A DNA stretch of 64,000 nucleotides from Entophlyctis helioformis (taxonomy: Eukaryota > Chytridiomycota > Chytridiomycetes > Chytridiales > Chytriomycetaceae), in NCBI GenBank assembly GCA_025526915.1, contig JAHLKH010000014.1, forward strand, positions 1 to 64,000, in the 5' to 3' direction. A model generated the notes under the pieces. The model did not search any database and had not been told where the DNA came from. It saw only the letters and a program-made list of their open reading frames with translations. The translations under genes were made by a program, and so were the position numbers. This document shows positions 1 through 11,100 of the stretch, in pieces; within the stretch, counting starts at the first letter, position 1, and each line of letters starts with the position of its first letter.

Positions 1-768
1 ACTAGTGATAGCATCGGGGCAGCAGGGGCAGCCAAAGGTAGCAGGCGAAGCGGCAGCAGTGGGGGGCAGCGGCGGTAGTGGCGGTAAAGGCGGCGGCAGG
101 GGCGGTAGGCGCGAGAGAGGTGGCAGTAGTGGCAGCCGGCGGTGAGCAGCGGGTGGCGGGAGCGGGGGTGGTGGGGGCAGCCGGCGCATCTGTCCGCGTG
201 CGCTTGGGGGGTGACTCGAATATCTTCCTCTCGCGCACCTTACGCTTGGCCTCGATCATCGTGGGAGTTTCGTGGGCAGCGAGGGTGGCAGTAGCGGCGT
301 CGGGTTCGGCAAGAGTGGCTGATTCGGCACGGATGGCTGATTCGGCAGGTGCGGCTGAGTCTACAGGTGCGACAGGTGCGATAGACGCGACAGGCGCTGC
401 AGGCGCGACAGGCGCTGCAGGCGCGACAGGCGCTGCAGGCGCGACAGGCGCTGCAGGCGCTGCGGGCGCTGAAGGAACGTTGCGCCGTGCGCGTTTTGTC
501 CTTGCACCTGAGCCAATGTCGTCGTCCTTGTCCGCCGTACGCTTGGCCGCAGTCCTCCTTGGAGGGTCGCGGGCAGCGGGAGCAGCAGCGGTGGTGGTGG
601 CGGCAGCGACAGCGGCAGTGGTGGCAGCGGGGGCAGCGGGGGCAGCGGGGGCGGCAGCTGCAGCGGGGGGTGGGCTTGCGCTGGGCGATGGTGCTTGCCC
701 GGAGCATGCGGGTAGGGGCGGCAGCTGCTGCTGCAAGCCGGCGGGTCTGGCTGCGGGTTGCAACCATG
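1..768 (-). pseudogene. Duplicate of cyclin exon 1, frame-disrupted
   Basis: The minus strand matches exon 1 of the cyclin gene at 6672-7511, from the start codon (768-766) to the window edge. The Ala/Pro-rich body is recognisable, but extra bases in G runs (for example near 75, 145, 210 and 667) break the frame relative to the intact copy. Only exon 1 is in the window; exons 2-5 of this copy, if present, lie beyond base 1. It may be a decayed duplicate, or a real second copy with sequence errors, because all the differences are homopolymer indels. Confidence 0.6.
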
Positions 769-1085
769 CCGCCAGCGATGTTGGAATGGCGGCGAGGAGA
801 GGCAAGAGCCCCGCCTTGATAAAAGGAGCGGGGTGGCTCGTGTGTCGGTGCGTGCGACACACGCGGATGGCGCCACTGGATGGCTCCGCTCGGTTTATGT
901 TATCAAGCCTGCTCCGGCGCGTGCTGGGCGTGCTGGGCGTGCTGTTGATGCGCATCTGGATCTGCAGTCTGTTTTGCCACTCGCCGCAAGTGCCATCCAG
1001 ATGAGAAGACAAAAGGGCCACCGAGGCGGGCCACCGAGGCGGGCAGCCCAGATGAGAAGACGAGGGGTGGCGGCTGTGCGTGGCT

Positions 1086-1183
1086 CGTGTTGGTGCTCGT
1101 GTTGGTGCTCGTGTTGGTGCTCGTGTTGGTGCTCGTGTTGGTGCTCGTGTTGGTGCTCGTGTTGGTGCTCGTGTTGGTGCTCG
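1086..1183. repeat. 12-bp tandem repeat (TGTTGGTGCTCG)n
   Basis: About eight copies of a 12-bp unit lie in the intergenic part of the left duplicate. The equivalent site of the right copy (about 7830-7876) has only three to four, so the array has changed in length since the duplication. No spacers are present, so it is not a CRISPR array. The apparent Cys/Trp-repeat translation is an artefact of the unit. Confidence 0.9.
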
Positions 1184-3283
1184 TGCCGTGCTACCGTCGT
1201 GCCGTGCTTCCGTCGTGCTTCCGTCTTGCTTCGTGATCTAGCTTGGATCTCAGGTGCAGGCAACGACGTGCAGCAGAAACGACGTGCAGCAGCCAGCGAT
1301 GGCGTGCCCAGGCCAAGGGAAGCAGGGCAGCAGCCAGCGGGGGCTCGAGGCCACTGCCCTGCTCGCCTTGAGCTCGCCGGGTGCGGCGGGCCGCGGTCTT
1401 GCTCGGTGTCCAGGCGAGCGAGTCGAGCCGGCTTGGCTCGTGTGGCCCAGTGCCGGTTTCGCAGACAACGGGGCGGCTGCTGGCGGATCGGCCCGTGAGA
1501 CGCACAGAGGGCCGCTGGTCCGTCCGTCGCATGCTCGCATGCTTGCGTGTGTGCGCGGGTTGTGCGCGGGTTGTGCGTGCACGGGCCGTCCCCATGCACC
1601 TGCACAGCAGGCTGGCCAGCGAGCGTCGCCATTGCCGTCGTTGTTGTTGTTGTCGTTGTTGTTGTCGTCGTCGTCGCGTCCATGCTCTTGTCCTGCGTGC
1701 GATGCTGACTGTCTCGAGCATGTGCTGCTTGCCAGCGGCTCTGGATGGCCGCCTGGCTCGTGTGGGCGGCTGTTCACACAATGGCTGTTCACACACTGGC
1801 TGTGTGCCACGGCCTGCCACTGACGTCGATCCGCACGCTAACCACGCTCGGCCAGCACTGACGCAGGAGCTGACGGTGCTGACGGTGCAGACCGAAGCGA
1901 GCCGTTGAACCCCAAGGCGCGACGTGACGCGACGCGGCTCGCTCGTGCTCGTGTTTGCCGCTGGTGCTTGCTGCTCAAGAGATCCAATAGCCAGGCCGCG
2001 TTTGCAGTCGTGATTGCCCCATGGAGCGCACCTGTCTGCCATCGCGGAGCGGGGCGGGTCTGGGTTGAGATCGGCTGCCATTGCGGATTGGATGGGGCCA
2101 CACTCGGTGCTGCCAGTGGGGACTTGCATGGCTGCGAGCCAGCGGACCGACTGACCGACTGGCCGACTGACCGTCCCACCAGCCTGCCCACAATCGACAG
2201 GCCAGAGCCGCGCGTTTCGCCGTGGATGTGACCCCCAAGAGTGAGTTTGGTATGGCCGCAGGTGTCTGGGATGCGACAGGCTGACAGGCTGACATGTTGA
2301 CAGGTTGACAGGCCGAAAGAGGGTTGCAGAGGCAAGTCGCTGCATGCTCTGGAGGCAGGTGCTGTAAAGGGACGGTCAAGGCGAAAGTGTTGTTTGCGAT
2401 CCCGATCAGGCAAGCAGACGGACGGCCGAGCGGCTGGATGGCTGGATGGCTGGATGGCTGGGCGGCTGGATGGCTGGATGACCGGGTAGCTGAGCATGGT
2501 CGCTGCCCTTCAAGTTCCAGAGTGGCCGGGTGCACAAGGAGCGAGTGCCGCAGTACAGACTTGCTTGCGTGGGCAGACGTTTTGGCAGCAGCGGCGGCAG
2601 CGGAGGCTGTTTGTTTGTGTTGGCGTGGCTGCAACCAAAGGACGCTGGCGGTATGCATGCACGCACTTGCCTGTGTGTATGCTGCACAGACTGCCGCTGG
2701 GTCACTCGCTCTCTCGCTCTCTCGCTCTGCCGGCACAGCTGCGGTGCACAGGCGCTGTGCACAGGTCCTGGTTGCATCTGAGCCTTGCGCCGCATTGCTG
2801 CTGCGGCTGGTTTCTGTCGTGCAAGCCAAGATCGCATCGAATGCCGGTGGATGTTTGTGGATGTCAAGTGGATGTCGGTGGATCGCATCTGGCTGGCCGC
2901 TTGCTGTTCTCCTGCATGCCCTCTGCCGACGATGGCCGGAGAGTGGGATGGTTGGTGCGGCAGATGAATGAACAAACGAACGGTCGAATGCCAAGCAGCA
3001 GCAGGTACATTGCCCATCGCTGGCACGGAGCAAGCTGCCCAATACCTCCAGAGATACAACGCATTGAGACGGAAGCCATGCACCGTGCAGACATGATCAG
3101 GCTCTTACATGCAGCATGACAACGTGTCGCGGGTCGTTGCCTGTGTTGTTGGTCGGCCGTGTGGAGAACTCCATGATGCCGCACTTGTTGACACCAACAC
3201 GCCATCTGCCACTGGCCTGTCCAGACCGCGTTGGCTTGCACCGCGTCTGCCAATGCTGCATGCGGCCTTGTGGGGATTGTCCC

Positions 3284-5270
3284 ATGGCCGGCAGACATTG
3301 ATTTGTAGATGTCATGGCGAGGCACCGCCTGCACATGCCGAGAGCAGGAAATCGTGCATGTATCGACAGCAGTTGTTCCTCCGCCATGCAGAGATCCGGG
3401 CGAGTATGTGTCGTCGCATACATGAGCATTCCCACTGCGGCAGCGTACTCAAAGACCGTCTCTTGAGGCTTCGACTAGAGACGCTTGACCAAGACTAGCG
3501 ACGATTCGTACGGCAGAGAGACAGGGGACGAGCCGGTCATGCTAAACCCTTCAATGATCTCTTCTTGGTACGACCGCTGGCTCACACACAGCTTGTTTGC
3601 GTGCCGGCTCCGAGTGATTGCGACGCCCCCAATAATAGCTCCCATATCCGGCATCTCAGATCCCTACATCTCAGATTCGGCATCTTAAACCCGACCAGCC
3701 AGCTCCGCCTGGACTTGCTGGACGTCCGAGAGCCGAGGCACCATGATCAGACGGCCGTCCACGAAGGCAACCACGTTCACGTGCTGGCCGTCTGTAGACC
3801 ATGCGAGAAGAAGACGATGCGTCGCTCGCTGCACGACTTCCTGAAGCCCAGGCTGAGAACAGCGTCCACTGACAACAGTACCAATGCAAGGGAGACTGGC
3901 TCAGGCCGTAGAGAGCGCGCAACCGACGCCAGACGCGGCCATCCTGCTGTGGCAGACCAGGCGGGATCACCACATAAGCTTTATCCTGCATGGGAGCACT
4001 CAGGAACGCCGTCTTGACATCCATCTGGTGGAGCTCCCAGCCACGAGTCGCTGCAATGGAGAGCATCCTATGCATGTCGGGCATGGAAACGGCGGACGCG
4101 TGCGTCTCAACAATCCTGGTCTGCATGAAACTGCGGGAAACCCACAGACGCGCCTTGAAGGTCGCCAGCCAGCCGTCCTTGCCCGGCTTGACCGAGAACA
4201 CCCACTTGACGCCGATAATCCTGTGCCCTGACGGCCGAGAGACATGACGAAACACGCCCTTGGCCATTGAGCGAGTGCCAAGGTTCTGCGGTCAAGACGC
4301 CCAAGGTCTTTGGGCAGTCAGCGAGCCTGGCTGGCACGCGGAAGAAGGCAGGCATCAGCGCAAGTGGCTCGGCGTGTCGCGAGAGAAGAAGCGTGTGGCG
4401 GGACGGCGGGCATCGGCGTGGAACGCGTGACATTGCAGGACTTGCTGTGTGGTCACGTGGCCCAACAACAGGCAGATCAGCAAGCCGCGAGACAAGCTTC
4501 CTTCTCAAGGGCAGCGCTTTCCAGAACGGCCAGGACAGCGGCTGTTGCCGCTGTGCGAGAGTCGAGGGGATCGTGTTGCGGGCGTCTGGGCTCTTGGCCC
4601 TCGGGAAAGCCAAGCCGAGCTTGTCGGAAGCCGGGGCATCCAGGGCATCCAGGGCATCCAGCTCGGTCTCGCCCACCGCATCGTCAATGGCGCGCTCGCC
4701 CGCCGGACCTTCAGCGGCCACAGCATGCTGACGGCCATCCGCAGAGGCCGATGCAAAAGTCCCATCCCGCTCGCCAGTGGTAGACTGCCGTGCTGACTGA
4801 CGAATCTCTGCAGTCGCAGCAGGAGTAGCAGCGGGCAGTGGGGCACCAACCGGAAGCCTCAGCATCGGCCAGAACGGGCGGCACAGCAGCGGCTGCACCT
4901 TGCCAACGACCGCACCAAAGGGCATCGCGTCAATGTGAGAGTCCGCTCGATCGCCGCGTGCTCCTCGACCGGCAGCTCGTCCTGGCGAGTCAGGCTCTCG
5001 TTGGTCTATGCCTCGCACCCGTCGACCGCGTCGATCGCTTGGCACGGTCCCAAAAGCAGATGCGTCTCATCCGCCAGAGTGGTGCCCATCATGCGACACT
5101 GCAACACTGCGCTCAATCTCGCTCGTGATGACGACGCCATTGTGGTCGACGCCAGGAACGCCAAATGCGCGCAGATGAGCCACACCACCACCAGGCACTT
5201 GCCAGCGAGCCACTGCACTTGAGCTGCTTGCTGTTGTGCCTTGATTGGCAGCCAAGTCGCAGTCCATTCC
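3284..5270 (-). mobile_element. Ty1/copia retrotransposon pol remnant (integrase end, RT, start of RNase H)
   Basis: Reading the minus strand, an integrase-like tail (HLRAFG, about 5190) is followed by a copia reverse transcriptase. RT landmarks are HRIIGVKWVFSVKPGKDG (about 4230-4170), MDVKTAFLSAPM (about 4020), PPGLPQ and LRALYGLSQ (about 3960-3890), and a degenerate YVDD region read as AFVDGRLIM near 3760. The RNase H lead-in LMYATTHTRPDL is at about 3430-3390. Frames change repeatedly, the YVDD aspartates are not intact, and no LTRs are visible, so it is a dead fragment. It ends exactly where homology between the two 3.28 kb repeats ends, so it sits at the duplication junction. Confidence 0.82.
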
Positions 5271-5476
5271 ACACGTCTGTGTCGCTTCTCAAACACGCAC
5301 TGGGTAGATGGATATGTATTCCGGATCGGCGTCACCAAGATGGCATCTCACAAGAGAAACGGCGATGGGAATAGAGGGGAGGGGAAGTGGGTAGTGTCGA
5401 CGTGCACAATATAGAGAGAGAATGAAAAGAAGTGTCAAGTGGAGCTGCATCAATGAGCGCAGGAGAGAACTGTGGA

Positions 5477-7511
5477 TCATGAGATGTTGAATCTGCTCAT
5501 GAACTCGAGACACTCTTCCAACTCGGCCAAGGTGAATCCAGTAACCAGCTCAACGTCGGCCGGGTAGAATGGCACCTCTGTTAAGCGTGTGCACATCACG
5601 GTCAGCTACTGCAACAGCCAAAGAAGAGCCTGCATGAACACGAGCAGGCACGATCTGTGAGGTTGGGACATACCAGACACAGATTCATGGGTCATCACCG
5701 TGCGGTAGAATGCAGACGAGGCCAGTTGGCTGTTTGAAAACTTGAGCGACTCGACCTCGCAGACCGCGTGATGGAGGAGCGATGCCGCCTGTGAAAAGAA
5801 CCCCGTGTTGTCGTACTGGTATCCGTCCATGTCAAAGTGGGCAAACTCGACTCGACTCTTGCAGGCGGTCAGCATCCTGTGCCGCTCGAAGCATCCCAGA
5901 AGATAGTCAATTGCAGAAGGGATAAGCATATTCCAATCAAACATCTGACCAGATGCGCCATGCAATGTCAGTCATTGACGATACAAGGCAACTCTCAAGT
6001 GATCAGACGGTAGCAGAGCAAAGAAGGGGATGGCTTACATTCAAAAGCTCGTGTTGGAAACATTTGTACAGATACTTGATCTTGCTCAGCATCTGTGCTC
6101 TGTCGGCGTCCGTCGTGAGGTCTTCGAGGGCAAACTTGACAAAATGAGACAGCTTGGTCGAAAAGTCGGTTTCCTGTGCACAGCAGCTACATGTCAGCAC
6201 CAGATTGGACGGATATGAAGAAGTAGATGGCCTAGTATGATGGACACCAAGTTCTCACCTCGATCTTTGCAGCCGTAAACAGACAGAATATCGCCAGCAG
6301 CTGAAAGTCCTCCAGCCTCACTTGGCCGGAATAGTACGTCATGTACGCATCCAGGAAGTTGACACCCATATGGAACGTCTTGCACTGAAACCCGTGATTG
6401 TACGACACGCCACGCATCCACTTGGTGACTTCCTTGCGGGAGTCTCCATCGATCTCGCCGTTGAACGCCTCATGGTCTCGACACCCTGACATTATGAGAT
6501 GCTCGCGCCTGATTTCCAGCTCCCATTTGTGAATGTAGTCGCCCACAATGGAAGCTGGGTCGCCCTGTAGTAGTTGGATAAAGACACATATCGACAGCAT
6601 GGTGGTCAGAACAGGATACATGGATAGAAAACAACGCGTGCATGGACAGCATGCTCGTCAAGCATGCATACCTGCGACCACGCCATGAGCTTGTCCGCCA
6701 TCTTGGCCGTGCATGCCAATGCAGGCGAGCCGGTCTCCTCCTTGGCCGCCTCATGCTTGGCCGCGATACTAGTGATAGCATCGGGGGCAGCAGGGGCAGC
6801 CAAGGTAGCAGGCGAAGCGGCAGCAGTGGGGGCAGCGGCGGTAGTGGCGGTAAAGGCGGCGGCAGGGGCGGTAGGCGCGAGAGAGGTGGCAGTAGTGGCA
6901 GCGGCGTGAGCAGCGGTGGCGGGAGCGGGGGTGGTGGGGGCAGCCGGCGCATCTGTCCGCGTGCGCTTGGGGGTGACTCGAATATCTTCCTCCTCGCGCA
7001 CCTTACGCTTGGCCTCGATCATCGTGGGAGTTTCGTGGGCAGCGAGGGTGGCAGTAGCGGCGTCGGGTTCGGCAAGAGTGGCTGATTCGGCACGGATGGC
7101 TGATTCGGCAGGTGCGGCTGAGTCTACAGGTGCGACAGGTGCGATAGACGCGACAGGCGCTGCAGGCGCGACAGGCGCTGCAGGCGCGACAGGCGCTGCA
7201 GGCGCTGCGGGCGCTGAAGGAACGTTGCGCCGTGCGCGTTTTGTCCTTGCACCTGAGTCAATGTCGTCGTCCTTGTCCGCCGTACGCTTGGCCGCAGTCC
7301 TCCTTGGAGGGTCGCGGGCAGCGGGAGCAGCAGCGGTGGTGGTGGCGGCAGCGACAGCGGCAGTGGTGGCAGCGGGGGCAGCGGGGGCAGCGGGGGCGGC
7401 AGCTGCAGCGGGGGTGGGCTTGCGCTGGGCGATGGTGCTTGCCCGGAGCATGCGGGTAGGGGCGGCAGCTGCTGCTGCAAGCCGGCGGGTCTGGCTGCGG
7501 GTTGCAACCAT
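5477..7511 (-). CDS. Cyclin with long Ala/Pro-rich N-terminal extension
   Basis: Five exons on the minus strand (7511-6672, 6564-6259, 6173-6039, 5944-5674, 5577-5477) splice in phase with GT-AG ends into about 550 residues. Exon 1 encodes about 280 residues of Ala/Pro/Thr-rich sequence with basic KR patches that may be nuclear signals. Exon 2 encodes the cyclin box, with MRGVSYNHGFQCKTFHMGVN, then NFLDAYM and FCLFTAAKIE, the helices that contact the CDK. Exons 3-5 supply the C-terminal fold (FDWNMLIPSAIDYL). Cyclins activate cyclin-dependent kinases; the subfamily (A/B-like or other) cannot be fixed by eye. The ATG at 7511 (MVATRSQT) is chosen because the open frame further 5' has only a GTG. 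An 18-bp unit encoding APVAPA repeats three times in exon 1. Confidence 0.88.
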
Positions 7512-10004
7512 GCCGCCAGCGATGTTGGAATGGCGGCGAGGAGAGGCAAGAGCCCCGCCTTGATAAAAGGAGCGGGGTGGCTCGTGTGTCGGTGCGTGCG
7601 ACACACGCGGATGGCGCCACTGGATGGCTCCGCTCGGTTTATGTTATCAAGCCTGCTCCGGCGCGTGCTGGGCGTGCTGGGCGTGCTGTTGATGCGCATC
7701 TGGATCTGCAGTCTGTTTTGCCACTCGCCGCAAGTGCCATCCAGATGAGAAGACAAAAGGGCCACCGAGACGGGCCACCGAGGCGGGCAGCCCAGATGAG
7801 AAGACGAGGGGTGGCGGCTGTGCGTGGCTTGTGTTGTGCTTGTGTTGGTGCTCGTGTTGGTGCTCGTGTTGGTGCTGGCTGGTGCCGTGCTACCGTCGTG
7901 CCGTGCTACCGTCGTGCCGTGCTTCCGTCGTGCTTCCGTCTTGCTTCGTGATCTAGCTTGGATCTCAGGTGCAGGCAACGACGTGCAGCAGCGCGACGTG
8001 CAGCAGCCAGCGATGGCGTGCCCAGGCCAAGGGAAGCAGGGCAGCAGCCAGCGGGGGCTCGAGGCCACTGCCCTGCTCGCCTTGAGCTCGCCCGGGTGCG
8101 GCGGGCCGCGGTCTTGCTCGGTGTCCAGGCGAGCGAGTCGAGCCGGCTTGGCTCGTGTGGCCCAGTGCCGGTTTCGCAGACAACGGGGCGGCTGCTGGCG
8201 GATCGGCCCGTGAGACGCACAGAGGGCCGCTGGTCCGTCCGTCGCATGCTCGCATGCTTGCGTGTGTGCGCGGGTTGTGAGCGGGCTGTGCGTGCACGGG
8301 CCGTCCCCATGCACCTGCACAGCAGGCTGGCCAGCGAGCGTCGCCATTGCCGTCGTTGTTGTTGTTGTCGTTGTTGTTGTTGTCGTCGCGTCCATGCTCT
8401 TGTCCTGCGTGCGATGCTGACTGTCTCGAGCATGTGCTACTTGCCAGCGGCTCTGGATGGCCGCCTGGCTCGTGTGGGCGGCTGTTCACACAATGGCTGT
8501 TCACACACTGGCTGTGTGCCACGGCCTGCCACTGACGTCGATCCGCACGCTAACCACGCTCGGCCCACACTGACGCAGGTGCAGCAGGTGCAGCAGGTGC
8601 TGACGGTGCAGACCGAAGCGAGCCGCTGAACCCCAAGGCGCGACGTGACGCGACGCGGCTCGCTCGTGCTCTTGCTTGCCGCTGGTGCTTGCTGCTCAAG
8701 AGATCCAATAGCCAGGCCGCGTTTGCAGTCGTGATTGCCCCATGGAGCGCACCTGTCTGCCATCGCGGAGCGGGGGGCCGGCAGGCGGGTCTGGGTTGAG
8801 ATCGGCTGCCATTGCGGATTGCATGGGGCCGCACTCGGTGCTGCCAAAGGGGACTTGCACGGCTGCGAGCCAGCGGACCGACTGACCGACTGGCCGACTG
8901 ACTGACCGTCCGACCAGCCTGCCCACAATCGACAGGCCAGAGCCGCGCGTTTCGCCGTGGATGTGACCCCCAAGAGTGAGTTTGGTATGGCCGCAGGTGT
9001 CTGGGATGCGACAGGCTGACAGGCTGACATGTTGACAGGTTGACAGGCCGAAAGAGGGTTGCAGAGGCAAGTCGCTGCATGCTCTGGAGGCAGGTGCTGT
9101 CAAGGGACGGTCAAGGCGAAAGTGTTGTTTGCGATCCCGATCAGGCAAGCAGACGGACGGCCGAGCGGCTGGATGGCTGGATGGCTGGATGGCTGAGCAT
9201 GGTCGCTGCCCCTCAACTTCCAGAGCGGCCGGGTGCACAAGGAGCGAGTGCCGCAGTACAGACTTGCTTGCGTGGGCAGACGTTTTGGCAGCAGCGGCGG
9301 CAGCGGAGGCTGTTTGTTTGTGTTGGCGTGGCTGCAACCAAAGGACGCTGGCGGTATGCATGCACGCACTTGCCTGTGTGTATGCTGCACAGACTGCCGC
9401 TGGGTCACTCGCTCTCTCGCTCTCTCGCTCTCTCGCTCCATCGCTCTGCCGGCACAGCTGCGGTGCACAGGCGCTGTGCACAGGTCCTGGTTGCATCTGA
9501 GCCTTGCGCCGCATTGCTGCTGCGGCTGGTTTCTGTCGTGCAAGCCAAGATCGCATCGAATGCCGGTGGATGTTTGTGGATGTCAAGTGGATGTCGGTGG
9601 ATCGCATCTGGCTGGCCGCTTGCTGTTCTCCTGCATGCCCTCTGCCGACGATGGCCGGAGAGTGGGATGGTTGGTGCGGCAGATGAATGAACAAACGAAC
9701 GGTCGAATGCCAAGCAGCAGCAGGTACATTGCCCATCGCTGGCACGGAGCAAGCTGCCCAATACCTCCAGAGATACAACGCATTGAGACGGAAGCCATGC
9801 ACCGTGCAGACATGATCAGGCTCTTACATGCAGCATGACAACGTGTCGCGGGTCGTTGCCTGTGTTGTTGGTCGGCCGTGTGGAGAACTCCATGATGCCG
9901 CACTTGTTGACACCAACACGCCATCTGCCACTGGCCTGTCCAGACCGCGTTGGCTTGCACCGCGTCTGCCAATGCTGCATGCGGCCTTGTGCGGATCGTC
10001 TCAG
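6768..10004. repeat. Right copy of the ~3.28 kb direct repeat
   Basis: This segment repeats 1-3283. It covers most of cyclin exon 1 and the whole 2.5 kb flank between the cyclin and the plus-strand gene at 10034. Bases 7512-10033 hold no supportable gene. They contain short tandem runs, including CGTTGTTGTTGT near 8354, GACCGACTGGCC near 8878, TGACAGGC near 9010, GGATGGCT near 9170 and CTCTCGCT near 9410. The long open frames here are made of this simple sequence and are not conserved in frame between the two copies, which argues that the region is non-coding. Confidence 0.95.
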
Positions 10005-10033
10005 ATCCTGTCCTTCATCTCACCAGCTTAACG

Positions 10034-11020
10034 ATGGCCCAGGCACAGCTGGCACGGACAGACATTGACAGCTGGCGAAATGCTCTGACGCTCTACCCAG
10101 CCGCACTGCTGGCACTGGCCGGCAGCAAGAAGGACAAGCGACGTGGCGAGAGATTGCGAGAGCTGGATGCATGGGTATGCGAGGAACAGGACAAAGCGCA
10201 CAAGTGTCTGCAAGGCCAGAGGAGCGACGAGCAGGCGTTTGCAGCCAAGGTGGCAGCCATGGACAAGGCTGCAGTGCTCAAAGTGGTCGAGTGGAAGCTG
10301 TCGGTGAGTCAACGCCGGCCGGAAGTGGCGAGCCGATGGAGTGTATGCAGCTGACGGCCCGAGCCACAACAGAGAGGCACGTTTCGACCTGGGCTTCTTG
10401 CCAAGGTTAGCAGCAATGGTGAGACGGCCATGGCAGATGCATTGAAGGCGGCCTTTGAGAGGGCAACGGGCAAGCTGCCGGGCAAGACACATGAAGCACT
10501 ATTGGCCGCAGACGCTGTCGAAGCCTTGTCAGAGCCGCTGTTGGGCGTCGGGCCAGCGACAGCATCTGCCATTCTGTCGTGTCTGACGGCGGACGCGGCG
10601 TTCATGTCGGACGAGGCGCTGGCAGCGTTGGACGGGTCTGATCCCAAGAGGCTGAAGTACACGCACGCAGAGTATCGCCGTCTGTTGGGCGTGCTGACGA
10701 TCAAGGCTAGCGAGCTGTCCAAGCTGGGCCAGCCGATGCTTGGCGAGCACGAACCGAATGGGCCATCTACATGGACACCCGTGCTTGTGGAGCGTGCACT
10801 GTGGGCAAGCGAGACAGCCAAGCGGTTTGGCATTGATGGCTGTGCTCGTGTTGGTGCGGGTATGGGATCTCCTCTGGAAGCCCAGCCTGTGGACGATCCA
10901 GCACCCATCGCAGCAGCAAGGAAAGTAGCGTCCAAGCGAGGTGCACCGCAGATGGATCATGAGGGCCAGACAGGCCAGGACGGGCAGCCTCTGAGGAGAT
11001 CCAGCCGAAGGAAGGGCTGA
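10034..11020 (+). CDS. Conserved fungal protein with HhH-like motif, function unknown
   Basis: Two exons (10034-10303, 10373-11020) join in phase 0 across a 69-bp GTGAGT-CAACAG intron into 305 residues. The fold resembles a protein family common in fungi but not functionally assigned: an N-terminal helical part ending in VVEWKLS, then RGTFRPGLLAKV, then LLGVGPATASAIL. That last motif reads like a helix-hairpin-helix turn of DNA glycosylases, though no catalytic lysine/aspartate arrangement is evident. A later segment (KYTHAEYRRLLGVL, WTPVLVERALW) is typical of the same family. The C-terminus is basic (RRSSRRKG). The start is the first ATG after the end of the upstream duplication, 30 bp away, so its promoter lies in duplicated sequence. 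Confidence 0.8.
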
Positions 11021-11100
11021 GCCTGTTGTGGATGGCATCCCGGGCACGGCCAAAAGCCGACGATTAAAATCCTCCACTCTCCTCTTCATCATCAGCCGAC

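Larger units (their letters stand above)
1..3283. repeat. Left copy of a ~3.28 kb direct repeat
   Basis: This segment is nearly identical to 6768-10004 in the same orientation. It carries a copy of cyclin exon 1 (antisense, 1-768) and about 2.5 kb of its upstream flank. Similarity stops near 3283, where this copy runs into copia sequence while the other runs on to a gene start at 10034. The copies differ by homopolymer indels in the first ~250 bases, by one extra 18-bp unit near 400-450, and by more 12-bp units near 1085-1185. The left edge of the duplication lies outside the window. Bases 769-3283 contain only low-complexity sequence, such as GGATGGCT and GACCGACT tandem runs; I see no convincing gene there. 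Confidence 0.95.

Noticed and set aside
78..1004. Long plus-strand Ala/Gly-rich open frame over cyclin exon 1
   Set aside because: It is the antisense of the Ala/Pro repeat in the cyclin exon; the cyclin strand has splice sites and a known fold, this one does not.
1084..1185. Cys/Trp-Ser tandem peptide and possible CRISPR-like array
   Set aside because: It is a 12-bp minisatellite without spacers, and the copy number differs between the two duplicate copies.
8696..9802. 368-codon minus-strand open frame in the intergenic duplicate
   Set aside because: Composed of simple-sequence translation; the frame is not kept in the other copy of the repeat.
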